From: Chloroflexota bacterium
Lineage (GTDB): Bacteria; Chloroflexota; Anaerolineae; Anaerolineales; UBA11858
Reading direction: 5' to 3'
Length of the DNA: 13,351 nt
NCBI GenBank assembly: GCA_003513015.1
Contig: DOTA01000048.1
Span: forward strand, 1-13,351
How positions within the stretch are numbered: position 1 is the stretch's first letter; every line of letters starts with the position of its first letter. This document shows positions 1 through 8,332 of the stretch, piece after piece. The notes under the pieces are model-generated. The model was not told the origin of the DNA, searched no databases, and saw nothing but the letters and a program-made list of their open reading frames with translations. Made by a program: the position numbers and the translations under genes.

Positions 1-560
1 GTTCCCCCCGCTTCCTTTATGGCAATCATGGCGAATAACCCGATGGTTCCAGCTCCCAGCACCATAACCCGATCTCCTGGCTGCACGCCGCCCACTCGGA
101 TGGCTCGAACGCCGCACGCCATGGGCTCTGCCAGCGAATTGAGCAACAAACTGGATGCGGTGGGAGAAATGGGCAGGCAATTGGCTTCTGGCACACTCAC
201 ATATTCGGCAAAAGCACCCGGGGTATGGACGCCAATGAGTTGTCGTTGTTTACACAAATTTTGTAATCCTCGCGAGCAGAAAAAACATTCTCCACAGGTG
301 ATCAAGGGATTGACGACAACGCCATCTCCTGTTTTGAAACGCGTGACCTGACCCCCTAACTGAGCGACAATCCCAGAGAATTCATGTCCCATAATTAATG
401 GAGGAATCCGTAAGCTATTCTCACCCAGAAAACCGGATAACTCACTTCCGCAAATTCCGACGGAATGGACTTTGATCAACACCTCTCCAGCTTTTGGTTT
501 TGGCATCGGCACATCGCTGATATCCATCTGGCGTGGGCCATTCCAAATAATTGCACGCAT
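1..560 (-). CDS. Zinc-dependent alcohol/polyol dehydrogenase (MDR family), 3' end cut by window edge
   Basis: The first ~186 residues of a medium-chain dehydrogenase are present; the frame is open to the window edge. Visible are the catalytic-zinc cysteine in GICGSE (about residue 37), the GHE motif near residue 60, a four-cysteine structural zinc lobe (CGECFFCSRGLQNLC, spacing C-x2-C-x2-C-x7-C, about residues 89-103), and the start of the Rossmann fold with GAGTIG near residue 170. Family members oxidise polyols, sugar alcohols, threonine or hydroxy-acids with NAD(P); the sequence seen does not fix the substrate. The ATG at 560 has AAAGGAG six bases upstream. The gene follows the permease at 600 by 39 bp and is probably the last visible gene of the same operon, consistent with oxidation of the imported sugar or a product of it. 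Family assignment is firm, substrate unknown. Confidence 0.88.
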   Translation of the reverse strand, partial: MRAIIWNGPRQMDISDVPMPKPKAGEVLIKVHSVGICGSELSGFLGENSLRIPPLIMGHEFSGIVAQLGGQVTRFKTGDGVVVNPLITCGECFFCSRGLQNLCKQRQLIGVHTPGAFAEYVSVPEANCLPISPTASSLLLNSLAEPMACGVRAIRVGGVQPGDRVMVLGAGTIGLFAMIAIKEAGG

Positions 561-599
561 CTTAAGCTCCTTTGACCGAACCTTCTGACAAACTGGGGT

Positions 600-1472
600 T
601 TATTTGAACCCTGTCATCGTAATGCCGCGCACAAAACGGCGCTGGAAAATAGCGTACACAATCAAGATCGGCAGTAGCACAAGGATTGAGGCTGCCATGG
701 TTAGATCGTAGCGTGTGCCATGCTGAGAGTTGTACCAGGTGAGCAGCAAGGGCAGCGTTCTTTTTTCGTGGGTGGTGATCACTATCAGAGGCCAAAGATA
801 ATCATTCCAGGTTCCCATAAAAGTAAAAATCCCGAGAGCTGCAATAGCCGACCCCAATTGTGGCAAGATAATCCGCCAATAGATTCCAAATTCAGATGAA
901 CCATCAATGCGGGCAGCATCCATTAATTCAGAGGGGATGCCCTCAATGAATTGGCGCATCAAGAAAATCCCGAAGGCATCCACCATAGATGGAATGATCA
1001 AACCCCATAGAGAATCTACAAGATGCAGCTTAACCAGGATCAAGTAGCCGGGGATCATGACCACCTGAAATGGGATCATCAATTGCACTAGAATAAAGCC
1101 AAAGATGGCATCTTTCCCCCCAAATTTATACTTAGCAAAAATAAACCCTGCCAGAGTGCTGGTAAAAATAGTAATAACTACCCGAAAAGTGGCAACAAAG
1201 AAGCTATTGAAGTAAAAAAGAGCCAGGGGAACATGCGGATCGGTGAAAATCGTACGATAACTATCTAACGTCCAGGTCTCCGGAAAGAAGGTTGGCGGAA
1301 TACGAATGATCTCACTGGCTGGCTTTAATGAAGTAAAAATTACCCAAATAAAGGGTACCAGTGTAACTAATGTGCCAAAAATTAATATCAGGTATGCAAA
1401 ACTTTGGGAAAACAACCGTTTTATGGAAAATTTATTTTGCTTACCAGAGGTAGATATTGAGTATGTTTCCAT
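600..1472 (-). CDS. ABC sugar transporter permease, CUT1 MalG/AraQ type
   Basis: A 290-residue inner-membrane permease of the carbohydrate uptake 1 (CUT1) class. An N-terminal membrane segment lies at about residues 25-48 and several more follow to the C-terminus, consistent with the usual six. The cytoplasmic EAA loop that docks the ATPase is clear at about residues 177-210, with DAARIDG at 185-191 and WRIILPQL after it. The C-terminus ([14 protein letters not shown]) is typical of the MalG/UgpE/AraQ half. It pairs with the permease just upstream, starting three bases after that gene's TAA stop and in the same reading frame. GGGAG about ten bases before the ATG, inside the upstream gene, is the probable ribosome binding site. 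No ATPase gene is nearby, so a shared MsmX/UgpC-like ATPase encoded elsewhere is likely (inference). Confidence 0.95.
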   Translation of the reverse strand: METYSISTSGKQNKFSIKRLFSQSFAYLILIFGTLVTLVPFIWVIFTSLKPASEIIRIPPTFFPETWTLDSYRTIFTDPHVPLALFYFNSFFVATFRVVITIFTSTLAGFIFAKYKFGGKDAIFGFILVQLMIPFQVVMIPGYLILVKLHLVDSLWGLIIPSMVDAFGIFLMRQFIEGIPSELMDAARIDGSSEFGIYWRIILPQLGSAIAALGIFTFMGTWNDYLWPLIVITTHEKRTLPLLLTWYNSQHGTRYDLTMAASILVLLPILIVYAIFQRRFVRGITMTGFK

Positions 1473-1475
1473 GAA

Positions 1476-2468
1476 TTAGTACTCCCAATCGGTGCGCAAA
1501 ACCTTGAACTGGACGATCGTGACAAACAAAATGATCAAAAACAGTACCATCGAAATGGCCGCAGCCCAGCCCATATTTTGGTAGCGAAAAGCATTTTGAT
1601 AGATGCTCATAACGAGGGGGGTTGTTTGGTTGCGAGGGCCGCCATTTGTCATTACATCAAAGATCACAAACACTTGTAATGATGAAAGCATGGTTAACAC
1701 ACAGACAAAGAGTAGGGTTGGTTTCAACAAAGGCAATGTAATTCGCCAAAAAGTGTTCCAGGCATTTGCTCCATCCACGCGGGCGGCATCCTGAATTTCA
1801 CGCGGGATCCCTTGTAGTGCGGCGATAAAGAGAATCAGGTTATAGCCAAAATCTTGCCAGATGTAAGCAATAATCACTGCGATCATGGCTAAGGGGATGC
1901 CAAAATACACGGCACTGGGGTCTGTCAACCAGGCTTTAGGAGGGGTCAGGCCGACTGCACGAATGATGGAATTTAGCAAACCTTGCTGTGGGTGATAGAT
2001 ATATCCCCACATCACGGCTACCGCGACGGAAGAACTGATCGTGGGCATAAAATAAATTGCCCGGAAAAATCCTTTAAATCGTTCGTGAATACTTTCGATG
2101 ATGACGGCTAATGGCAAAGTGATGGCCAGGTTGATCGGTAATACCAAAAGAGCAAACATAAAAGTATTTACGACGGCGCTGCGAAAAACCCGGGCTGGTT
2201 GTGTATCTAAAAACATAGCCCGATAATTATCCAGACCGATGAATGGATTTTGACCACCCAGCCCCAAAAAACTACTACCTGCTCGGATGGGGGAATAATC
2301 GAAAAAACCCAAGACTACGGCCCAAACCATCGGGAGTAATGAAAAAAATAGCATGTAGAGCATAATGGGCGTTAGGCTGCGCGTGACAAATTTATTTTTG
2401 ACCCGCTCGAGTGCCGAAAATTTACTCTTCCCCTTATTCTGTTTTGCAAGAATTGTCGGATTATCCAT
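1476..2468 (-). CDS. ABC sugar transporter permease, CUT1 MalF/UgpA type
   Basis: A 330-residue permease and partner of the gene downstream. After a basic cytoplasmic N-terminus of about 30 residues the first membrane segment spans about 33-55. Further segments are near 98-124, 143-160, 188-210, 250-270 and 300-320. The EAA loop is at about 218-250 with [11 protein letters not shown] at 227-237 and [10 protein letters not shown] following. The motif TNGGP near 274-278 is common in MalF/UgpA-type permeases. The ATG at 2468 is preceded by AAGAGG five to six bases upstream. The gene lies 59 bp after the binding-protein gene, with a strong stem-loop in the gap. Ligand specificity comes from the binding protein and cannot be read here. 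Confidence 0.95.
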   Translation of the reverse strand: MDNPTILAKQNKGKSKFSALERVKNKFVTRSLTPIMLYMLFFSLLPMVWAVVLGFFDYSPIRAGSSFLGLGGQNPFIGLDNYRAMFLDTQPARVFRSAVVNTFMFALLVLPINLAITLPLAVIIESIHERFKGFFRAIYFMPTISSSVAVAVMWGYIYHPQQGLLNSIIRAVGLTPPKAWLTDPSAVYFGIPLAMIAVIIAYIWQDFGYNLILFIAALQGIPREIQDAARVDGANAWNTFWRITLPLLKPTLLFVCVLTMLSSLQVFVIFDVMTNGGPRNQTTPLVMSIYQNAFRYQNMGWAAAISMVLFLIILFVTIVQFKVLRTDWEY

Positions 2469-2488
2469 TTAAGCCTCTTGAAAGGGGA

Positions 2489-2515
2489 GTGGGGTGATCT
2501 TGACGATCACCCCAC
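2489..2515 (-). promoter_or_regulatory. Intergenic mRNA stem-loop between binding-protein and permease genes
   Basis: An uninterrupted 11-bp inverted repeat: GTGGGGTGATC at 2489-2499 and GATCACCCCAC at 2505-2515, with a five-base loop. It lies 12 bases after the stop of the binding-protein gene and about 20 bases before the permease start. No U-run follows on the minus strand (CCCCTTTC follows), so it is not a classic intrinsic terminator. Stem-loops at this position in binding-protein-dependent transport operons, such as the one between malE and malF, are known to protect the upstream message from 3' exonucleases and so keep the binding protein in excess. That role here is inference; the hairpin itself is plain in the sequence. 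Confidence 0.8.
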
Positions 2516-2527
2516 GATTGGTTGGTT

Positions 2528-3856
2528 TTAGCGGGAATCAACTACAGCATTGGCTTCGGTATTGATGCTCATTAAGGCTTCGTCTACGCTGACAACTCCT
2601 TGTAGGGCGTCTAGTATATGAGGGTAGAGGATTTCGTAGAAAATCTGATCACGATCTGTCAAGTCGCCAATAAACTGGCCGTGTGGCAACAGGTTGAAAG
2701 TAGCTTTTAAGAACGGAGCGTGGGCCAGCAATTCTTCTGGACTCTCCACCAAACTTTTTAGAGCTGGAATGGTTGAAGTGTTGCTGTTCCAAAGGAGTGC
2801 GTTCTCTTTTTCGGCGGTCATAAACATTGCCAGTTTCCAGGCTTCTTCGGGATACTTGGTGTTGGCAGAAACAACTTTGCCCCAGCCCGAGTCAGCTGCA
2901 AATCGGTTTTCTGTGCCAAAATAAGGAGGAATTTCAACGTAATCAAAAACCATATCGGGGTAGTTGATCATGCCTTCGCCAGCGGCCCAAGAGCCTACAA
3001 AACCAATCGCTACATTTCCTGCAAAAAACGAGTCGCCCACCCAGTTTGATTCATCGTTGAATAAAACTGGATCAACGATCTGATCTTTTTGAGCCATATC
3101 GACCAATAATTGAAGGGCGTTCCGGGCCTCGGGTGTGTCGAAATTGAAGTGCATCCCATCATCAGCAAAGTAAGAGCCACCTTGCTGCAAAATCGCGGCG
3201 AAGAATGCAAACGATAAGCCATCACCAGTCACATAGTTGAAACCTGCCCGGGTCATGATATCGCCATCAAATTCCGTCATTTTCTTGGCATCGGCGATCA
3301 TGGATGCAAAATCGGTCCATTGGGGGGGGTAGGTAACACCATGAGCTTCAAAGAGGGCCGGGTTGACCAGGGATCCTCCGTTTTCGAGGTTGAATTCCTG
3401 GGGCAAACCATAAAGCTTATTGTCACAGTAGTAGCCATCCAGGGGAGCCTGGTAAAACAACTCTTGAGCCTGACCGTAGGTCATCAAATTGTCTGGAAGC
3501 AGCGACAGGCGTCCGCCATCGGCATAGGAACAAACCCAGGTACCGAACATTTCGATAACATCTGCCTCTGTTCCTGCTGGCATAGAGGTTTGCAGGGTTT
3601 GGATAAACAGATCGTATTCGAACGTTTCATATTTAACTTCGATATTCGGGTTCTGTTCCATGAATTTTGCGATGATCGCCTCATTTCCAGCCTGAAATGC
3701 GGCATTTTGGTGCGACCAGAGTCGCAATGTAATTTTTTCCTCTTTGGGCGCGGCACCATCACTAGCTTGATCGGTTCCGGTTTTGTCTTGACCACCGCAA
3801 GCCACAAGCACTGCTATGATAGCCAGCAGGATGATCCCATATAGCATTTTCTTCAT
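2528..3856 (-). CDS. Lipoprotein sugar-binding protein of the CUT1 ABC transporter
   Basis: A 442-residue extracellular solute-binding protein (SBP family 1). It begins with a lipoprotein signal peptide: MKK, a hydrophobic stretch from about residue 5 to 18, then the lipobox LVAC with the lipidated cysteine at 20. A Gly/Asp/Thr-rich linker follows to about residue 40, and the folded domain starts at ITLRLWSH, a typical first beta strand. The body shows the usual LYGLP element and, towards the C-terminus, the AWKLAMFMT segment and the [10 protein letters not shown] segment. The ATG at 3856 has AAAGGAG eight bases upstream. It is the first of the four transport/dehydrogenase genes and is separated from the enzyme genes by 159 bp, so it may have its own promoter as well as read-through. 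Ligand is unknown; a mono- or oligosaccharide or a derivative is expected from the family. Confidence 0.95.
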   Translation of the reverse strand: MKKMLYGIILLAIIAVLVACGGQDKTGTDQASDGAAPKEEKITLRLWSHQNAAFQAGNEAIIAKFMEQNPNIEVKYETFEYDLFIQTLQTSMPAGTEADVIEMFGTWVCSYADGGRLSLLPDNLMTYGQAQELFYQAPLDGYYCDNKLYGLPQEFNLENGGSLVNPALFEAHGVTYPPQWTDFASMIADAKKMTEFDGDIMTRAGFNYVTGDGLSFAFFAAILQQGGSYFADDGMHFNFDTPEARNALQLLVDMAQKDQIVDPVLFNDESNWVGDSFFAGNVAIGFVGSWAAGEGMINYPDMVFDYVEIPPYFGTENRFAADSGWGKVVSANTKYPEEAWKLAMFMTAEKENALLWNSNTSTIPALKSLVESPEELLAHAPFLKATFNLLPHGQFIGDLTDRDQIFYEILYPHILDALQGVVSVDEALMSINTEANAVVDSR

Positions 3857-3936
3857 GATCGATTCTCCTTTATTTTAACGATTCACTGAGCGAAATATAA
3901 AACTCTGGGGAAATACAAATATTTTTGTTCCGGGCA

Positions 3937-3954
3937 GCCTCCTTTCATCGAGGC
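3937..3954 (-). other. Small stem-loop in the spacer before the transport genes
   Basis: The 159-bp spacer 3857-4015 separates the second amidohydrolase from the binding-protein gene. It holds a 5-bp inverted repeat GCCTC/GAGGC (3937-3941 and 3950-3954, eight-base loop) with a Shine-Dalgarno-like AAAGGAGG partly in its 3' arm. A few bases further on (minus strand) is a short ACAAA/TTTGT dyad. No T-run follows the stem, so it is not a convincing terminator. I could not find a convincing -35/-10 pair in the spacer. It could be an internal regulatory or mRNA-processing region, but nothing in it is decisive. Confidence 0.25.
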
Positions 3955-4015
3955 GCAAATCTTGGATCTGCAAAATATTTAATGAAAAGTTGTACATCAC
4001 CAAATAGATATGTGA

Positions 4016-5053
4016 TTATTCATTTCGCAAGATTACGCGATGGGCATTCTGAAAATATACTTTTTTCAAAACATCATCGGGTAAATACAAACCATAAATG
4101 CGCCAACGCCCTGAGCCTGGCGGCTCTTCATTGTCATAATTGAAATATTCATCATCACTTTCCAGGAATCGGTAATAAATCCGGTAGCTATCCAGATCCG
4201 GGCTCATGTCAGTTCCAAACAAGATCCGATCGGCATATTTGATGAAAAATTTTCGAGCGGTGTAGGGTTGACGGCCCAATTCGGGGATACGTGCTCCAAT
4301 ATCCACATAGAAATTTGGGCAACGATCCAGGAGATTGCCAACCCAATCCAGATTTTCAGCGTAGCAACCAACATGAGCACCGATGAATGTGGTCGCTGGA
4401 TATTTGGATACGAGATTGGCCAGGGATTGCAGAATGAATTCAAATGTTGGAAATTGTGGGGCCGGAAAATGCCAATCTGGGTGGGCTTGAAGTTCCTCCC
4501 AGCGCTCATTTTGGGGATTTAAATCCCAAAAAAAAGCTACAGGGTCGGCAATATGGATGAGCACGGGCAATCCTAGTTCCCCTGCAGTCTTCCAGATTGG
4601 TTCCAGGCGAGGGTCATCAACAGAAACCAATACCCCCAGGTGATCTCGTACCGATAACCCAAAAGGCTTCCAGATCTTCACTCCCTGGGCTCCCCAACCT
4701 TTCTGCACCTGCAAGCGCTTGGCTGCCCAATCTGGAAAATTGTCACCATGCTCAGTCCAAGCGCTCCAATTTACCCCACCAAAAACTGCAAAGCGTTCGG
4801 GGGCAGGCATTTTGAAATAATCTAGATGGCTTCGCAGTACATCCTCTCCCCAGCCCCCATCCAAATCTACATATACCTGGACCCCAGCCTCGTCAAGCCG
4901 ATCTAATAACATAGGCAGGGGACGCTGATCCCAACCCCCTCCAAACGTTCCAGATAAATGGTTGTGCGCATCAATCACGGGAAAGCGCGGTTTTGTAATG
5001 AGAGTGGTTTTGGTTTGTAGAGCCGATTTTGGGCGATATTCACTGAGCAACAT
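4016..5053 (-). CDS. Amidohydrolase-2 family metal-dependent hydrolase (paralogue 1)
   Basis: A 345-residue TIM-barrel hydrolase of the amidohydrolase superfamily (amidohydrolase_2 type, which includes sugar-lactonases and decarboxylases). Candidate metal and active-site residues: DAHNH with the H-x-H pair at 30 and 32, VLIH with His 167, GAHVG with His 227 and FGTD with Asp 282; VKIWK near 125-129 is also conserved with the paralogue. No signal peptide, so cytoplasmic. I chose the ATG at 5053 because AAAGGG lies six bases upstream and the resulting N-terminus (MLLSEYRP) matches that of the paralogue at 8333-9370 (MLLQNYRP). A GTG five codons earlier, overlapping the stop of the FAH-family gene, is also possible. 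Roughly two thirds of residues match the paralogue by eye. The reaction is unknown; lactone or amide hydrolysis within the pathway is plausible. Confidence 0.9.
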   Translation of the reverse strand: MLLSEYRPKSALQTKTTLITKPRFPVIDAHNHLSGTFGGGWDQRPLPMLLDRLDEAGVQVYVDLDGGWGEDVLRSHLDYFKMPAPERFAVFGGVNWSAWTEHGDNFPDWAAKRLQVQKGWGAQGVKIWKPFGLSVRDHLGVLVSVDDPRLEPIWKTAGELGLPVLIHIADPVAFFWDLNPQNERWEELQAHPDWHFPAPQFPTFEFILQSLANLVSKYPATTFIGAHVGCYAENLDWVGNLLDRCPNFYVDIGARIPELGRQPYTARKFFIKYADRILFGTDMSPDLDSYRIYYRFLESDDEYFNYDNEEPPGSGRWRIYGLYLPDDVLKKVYFQNAHRVILRNE

Positions 5054-5064
5054 CTCTAACCCTT

Positions 5065-5985
5065 TCACGCAACGCGATTTTTTAGCACACCCAAGTTTTC
5101 GATTTCGACTTCCATTTGGTCGCCGGGCTTTAGATATAACGGGGGTTTGCGCGTAAACCCAACTCCGTGAGGGGTTCCCGTAGACAGGATATCTCCAGGT
5201 TCCAGAGTGATGGTCTGTGAGAGATAACTCAATAATTCTGGTATCTTAAAAATCATTTTGTTGGTGTTAGAGTCTTGCACCAGTTCCCCATTCAACCGGC
5301 ATCGAATAAATAAATTATTGGCGTCCCCCGCCTCGTCTGAGGTTACGATATAAGGCCCAAACGGACAAAATGTATCGAATGATTTCCCGCGGATCCACTG
5401 TCCATCTGCAAATTGTGCATCTCGAGCGCTGATATCATTAAGCATAGTATAGCCGGCAATATAATCCCCAGCCTGTTCTGGCGGAATTCCTTTGCACTTT
5501 TTTTTAATAACCACTGCCAATTCGGCTTCGTAATCTACCTGGGAACTGCTTTTGGGCGGCCAGCTAACTGCATCATCTGGGCCAATAATGGAAGATGGGA
5601 ATTTGCAAAAGAAGATCGGTTTCTCAGGGATAGGTGTTCCGGTTTCTTCGCAGTGATCCCGGTAATTCAAGCCAACACAAACGATTTTGCTGGGATTTTC
5701 AATTGGTGCTGAGAATTTGAGATTTTCGAGTTGCAAACGAATGCTTTCTGGTAAAGGCATATTTTGATCAGCTAGCCAATTCATGAGCTTCTCTAGCCCC
5801 AGCCAGGCAGCTTCGCCATAGCGGATCAAAGCCAGTAGATCCTTTGTAGTGTCAACTGAAGGGAAGAGAAACTCCTGAGTCTCGCGGGCATACCAGGCAT
5901 GAGCCTCTCTCAAGTCAACCGCGATGCCATCATTTTCTACCCCCAAAGATTTTTGCTGGTGATTAATGTAAGTAAATAATTTCAT
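5065..5985 (-). CDS. Fumarylacetoacetate hydrolase (FAH) family protein
   Basis: A 306-residue FAH-family enzyme. The N-terminal domain (about 1-95) is the variable cap; the catalytic fold follows. CVGLNYRDH (103-111) and the metal ligands in DYEAELAVVI (Glu 153, Glu 155) and NDISARD (Asp 184) are all present. TGTPHGVGF and GDQMEVEIENLG near the C-terminus are also family hallmarks. Members cleave or isomerise 2,4-diketo or 2-oxo-enoic acids using Mg/Mn; in sugar-acid pathways one member cleaves 2,4-diketo-3-deoxy-L-fuconate or the rhamnonate equivalent. Next to lactonase-like amidohydrolases and a dehydrogenase this last role is attractive, but it is inference. GAGG lies about ten bases before the ATG. 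The gene ends 11 bp before the preferred start of amidohydrolase paralogue 1, with an alternative GTG overlapping its TGA. Confidence 0.92.
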   Translation of the reverse strand: MKLFTYINHQQKSLGVENDGIAVDLREAHAWYARETQEFLFPSVDTTKDLLALIRYGEAAWLGLEKLMNWLADQNMPLPESIRLQLENLKFSAPIENPSKIVCVGLNYRDHCEETGTPIPEKPIFFCKFPSSIIGPDDAVSWPPKSSSQVDYEAELAVVIKKKCKGIPPEQAGDYIAGYTMLNDISARDAQFADGQWIRGKSFDTFCPFGPYIVTSDEAGDANNLFIRCRLNGELVQDSNTNKMIFKIPELLSYLSQTITLEPGDILSTGTPHGVGFTRKPPLYLKPGDQMEVEIENLGVLKNRVA

Positions 5986-6025
5986 ATTACAAGAACCTCG
6001 CTAGCGTTGATTTCAGTATATTTCA

Positions 6026-6050
6026 ATTAAAAACGGGTAATCTGCCGGTT
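6026..6050 (-). terminator. Weak terminator-like hairpin after the SIS gene
   Basis: Directly at the stop codon of the SIS-domain gene the minus strand reads AACCGGCAGATTACCCGTT followed by a run of T's. The stem is imperfect (AAC/GTT and GG/CC separated by a C-C mismatch) and short, so termination would be partial at best. It may lower expression of the downstream genes or may be chance. The 63-bp gap 5986-6048 holds little else beyond the ribosome binding site of the next gene. Confidence 0.25.
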
Positions 6051-7095
6051 ACAAATTCTCCAAATTTAATGTCACAACAGCATTTAGGTTTTTGGGCTGG
6101 TCTGGGTCCAAGCCTTTAGCCATTGACCGGTAATAGGCCATTAATTGCAAAACCGGCAAATACAACACATTGCGGATTTCTTCGGGCAAGCCGCTCTCGA
6201 AACAAACATCCGCCTCGGCTTCGCCCAAAGAGAGCACTTGCCCACCCATTGCCTGCATCTCATCTAAAACGGTTTGCTCGTGCCGGGCGTTGACCGACGA
6301 ACGCAACCCAATCACGGCCGCGCTCTCGCCAACCATCGACATCGGGCCGTGGCGAAACTCAAAAAAGTGAAACGGCTCGCTGTGCGTCAGGGTCATCTCT
6401 TTCATCTTCAAGTTGACCTCGCAAGCCAGCCCGTAGCGCGGCCCGCTGCCCAAAAAGTAAAAACGATCCAGCACCAGATTTTCGCCCAGCGAGCGGGCCA
6501 GCGCCTCATATTTTTCAATCAATTGCTCACCCAAAACGGGCAAGGCTTGCATCTGCGACAGTAAATCCTTGCGCCCGGCAGCCAGCGCGGCAAACGCCGT
6601 GACTGCCACATACATCGAGGCGAACGAGCGGGTTTGTGCCACGCTCTGCTCTTGCCCGGCAGAGATGACGAGGCTCACATCCGCGGCAGCCGTCAGCGGG
6701 GTATCCGCATAATTTGTGATTGCCACCACTGGGCCGCGCCCCGCCGCCTGAAATTTCTGCACCGCGGCCACTGTTTCGCTGGTGGTGCCCGAACGGCTGA
6801 TCGCTATCATCAGCGCGGGCGTATCCGTTTCGTAGGCGGTTTGGGGATACAGGATCAACTCTCCGCCGGGGAAGGGACGCGCCCCGCGTCCGGTTAATTG
6901 CTGAAACAGGGAGGCCGCTGCCCAGGAGAGATAGTATGTCGACCCGCAGCCAGTGAATAATGCCCGGATTTCAGGGTGCGCTTTCCTTAGTTGGGTAATC
7001 GCATCCCGGTGGGATTCCACCACTTCGAGGGCTTGCGCCCAGGCGGCTGTTTGGCTCAGGATTTCGTTCAGCGTGTGTTGACCTCGCTTACTCAT
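6049..7095 (-). CDS. SIS-domain sugar isomerase/deglycase-like protein (GlmS synthase-half homologue)
   Basis: A 348-residue protein with two SIS domains, equal to the isomerase half of glucosamine-6-phosphate synthase without the glutaminase domain. Sugar-phosphate-binding motifs: GCGSTYYL (49-56), SRSGTTSET (100-108) and SVAQTRSF (151-158). In the second half are LKMKEMTLTHSE, holding the probable catalytic Glu, and FRHGP with the conserved His. The C-terminal tail KGLDPDQPKNLNAVVTL aligns with the GlmS tail, but the active-site Lys that sits three residues after PRN in GlmS is Ala here. Relatives without a glutaminase domain include glucosamine-6-phosphate deaminases (NagB-II/GlmD), fructoselysine-6-phosphate deglycase (FrlB) and AgaS. 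It is cytoplasmic. GGAG lies about seven bases before the ATG, and it is 22 bp from the upstream gene. The enzyme class is likely; the substrate is unknown. Confidence 0.9.
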   Translation of the reverse strand: MSKRGQHTLNEILSQTAAWAQALEVVESHRDAITQLRKAHPEIRALFTGCGSTYYLSWAAASLFQQLTGRGARPFPGGELILYPQTAYETDTPALMIAISRSGTTSETVAAVQKFQAAGRGPVVAITNYADTPLTAAADVSLVISAGQEQSVAQTRSFASMYVAVTAFAALAAGRKDLLSQMQALPVLGEQLIEKYEALARSLGENLVLDRFYFLGSGPRYGLACEVNLKMKEMTLTHSEPFHFFEFRHGPMSMVGESAAVIGLRSSVNARHEQTVLDEMQAMGGQVLSLGEAEADVCFESGLPEEIRNVLYLPVLQLMAYYRSMAKGLDPDQPKNLNAVVTLNLENL

Positions 7096-7117
7096 GGGGT
7101 CTCTCCAATTTCATTGG

Positions 7118-8326
7118 CTAATTTTTTAGCAGCATATTCATTTGCTCGGCCAGGGGTTCCAGTCTTGCCCGGATGATCGCGTCAAGATCACCTTTGGGGG
7201 CAGCGATCACTTGCGCGGCAATCTGATTCAGAGCCATACCCAACTGGTGTTCGATTCGGCTCCATAATTGGATGGGGGCATGCGTCCGCCCGCGCTGGAA
7301 GGTGTCTTTGATCACTTGCGAAAACGGCGGCAGATTATCTAGAAAGGCGCTCAAGGCATCATCTCTAACCGGCAATGAATTATGCAGTTGAGCATATTGA
7401 AGTTGTGTCTGGCAATCGGTCAGATATTTCACCAGGCTCAAAGCGGCGCTGCCACTAGACCCAAGGGCATGTTTCCAAATCACCAGGTTATCGCCACCCA
7501 CCCAAGGGATCCCAGGGAGTACGGCTGCGGCCAGGTTTTCGCGCACAACCTTGGCCGTTCTGGCATCTTTCCATAGGCTGATGGCATCATCCGCCCCCAA
7601 AATAGCAGCGGCGGTTTTGCCGCTGGCAAATAGCTGGTTACACTGATCGTAATCGAAACCTTGGATTGAAGCAGGTAGATAGCGAAACAGCTCGAAGAAA
7701 GTACGAAAACCTTGCAGCGCTTCCGGTTGTGCAAACAAGGCCTGTTTGCCATTTCCGCTGACAAATTCGCCGCCGGCGGCCCATAGCCAGTTGGCCGCGA
7801 TGTGGATCAAATCCGGGTTATTTTTGGGTGTCGGAAAAACCCAAGGAATTTTTACACCGCTGGTTTGCAGCCGTGCCAGGGTTTGCTGCAAGGCAGTGGC
7901 CGTGGCCAAGGCGGAGTTTTCATCCAACCCGGCCTTGGCAAATAGATCACGCCGGTACACCAAAATGAAGGTGTAAGCTGTCCAGGGGATGGCCCATACC
8001 CGTTCATCGCTGCCCAGAGCGGCGCTCTGCCAGGACAGCGGCACAAAAGCTTCGGGCGCATCCAGCGTTTTTAGATCACTGGCTGAGAAGGCTCTTAACG
8101 CTTCCATGGCACCGAGAGTGTTGCTCCAGGTGGAGCCGACTTGAGAAACATGCGGCCCTTTACTGTGCAAAGCATTTACCAGCAAAGTGCTCCAGGCTTG
8201 TTCCCAGCCAATGTTGTTTAGCTGAACTTTGAGGCGCTCGTTGCGCTCGAAAGACTGCAACAGGGTGCGCAAACCCTCTAATTCATCAGCTTCATCGGTT
8301 ATCATGGAAAATTCGATTTCGATCAT
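7118..8326 (-). CDS. Solute-binding protein homologue without signal peptide (predicted cytoplasmic)
   Basis: A 402-residue homologue of family 1 extracellular solute-binding proteins. The chain begins straight at the mature fold: IEIEFSM is the first beta strand. Then come LQSFE-type helix 1 residues, GWEQAWSTLL (40-49), KGPHVSQVGSTW (56-67), WAIPWTAYTFILVYRRDLFAKAGL (about 111-134), FASGKTAAAILG (233-244) and LPVRDDAL near 318-325. No N-terminal hydrophobic segment and no lipobox Cys exist. A longer start is excluded because the TAA that ends the preceding amidohydrolase lies in the same frame only two codons before the ATG. GAAGG about ten bases upstream is a usable ribosome binding site. 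The order is repressor, amidohydrolase, this gene, SIS enzyme. Likely role (inference): binding the pathway ligand inside the cell as sensor, buffer or regulator partner. It is unlikely to serve the importer directly unless exported by an unusual route. Confidence 0.88.
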   Translation of the reverse strand: MIEIEFSMITDEADELEGLRTLLQSFERNERLKVQLNNIGWEQAWSTLLVNALHSKGPHVSQVGSTWSNTLGAMEALRAFSASDLKTLDAPEAFVPLSWQSAALGSDERVWAIPWTAYTFILVYRRDLFAKAGLDENSALATATALQQTLARLQTSGVKIPWVFPTPKNNPDLIHIAANWLWAAGGEFVSGNGKQALFAQPEALQGFRTFFELFRYLPASIQGFDYDQCNQLFASGKTAAAILGADDAISLWKDARTAKVVRENLAAAVLPGIPWVGGDNLVIWKHALGSSGSAALSLVKYLTDCQTQLQYAQLHNSLPVRDDALSAFLDNLPPFSQVIKDTFQRGRTHAPIQLWSRIEHQLGMALNQIAAQVIAAPKGDLDAIIRARLEPLAEQMNMLLKN

Positions 8327-8332
8327 TTGGGT

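Noticed and set aside
19..351. Plus-strand open frame (110 codons) opposite the dehydrogenase
   Set aside because: The minus-strand frame encodes a clear zinc dehydrogenase with all motifs; the plus-strand frame is its shadow.
3320..3844. Long plus-strand open frame (174 codons) opposite the binding-protein gene
   Set aside because: Antisense shadow of a well-supported gene, with no recognisable domain and no ribosome binding site context.
3880..3948. Small 21-codon frame starting ATGAAAGGAGGC in the spacer before the binding-protein gene (minus strand)
   Set aside because: No ribosome binding site before its ATG and no recognisable product; the AAAGGAGG is inside the frame, not before a start.
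5054..5068. GTG start for amidohydrolase 1 overlapping the TGA of the FAH-family gene
   Set aside because: The ATG at 5053 has a good AAAGGG site and gives an N-terminus matching the paralogue; the GTG lacks a clear ribosome binding site. It remains a minor possibility.
6015..6043. TATACT -10-like box (6015-6020, minus strand) before the FAH-family gene as an internal promoter
   Set aside because: The -35 position at 17 bases reads AGATTA, essentially no match to TTGACA; A/T-rich spacer can give such a hexamer by chance.
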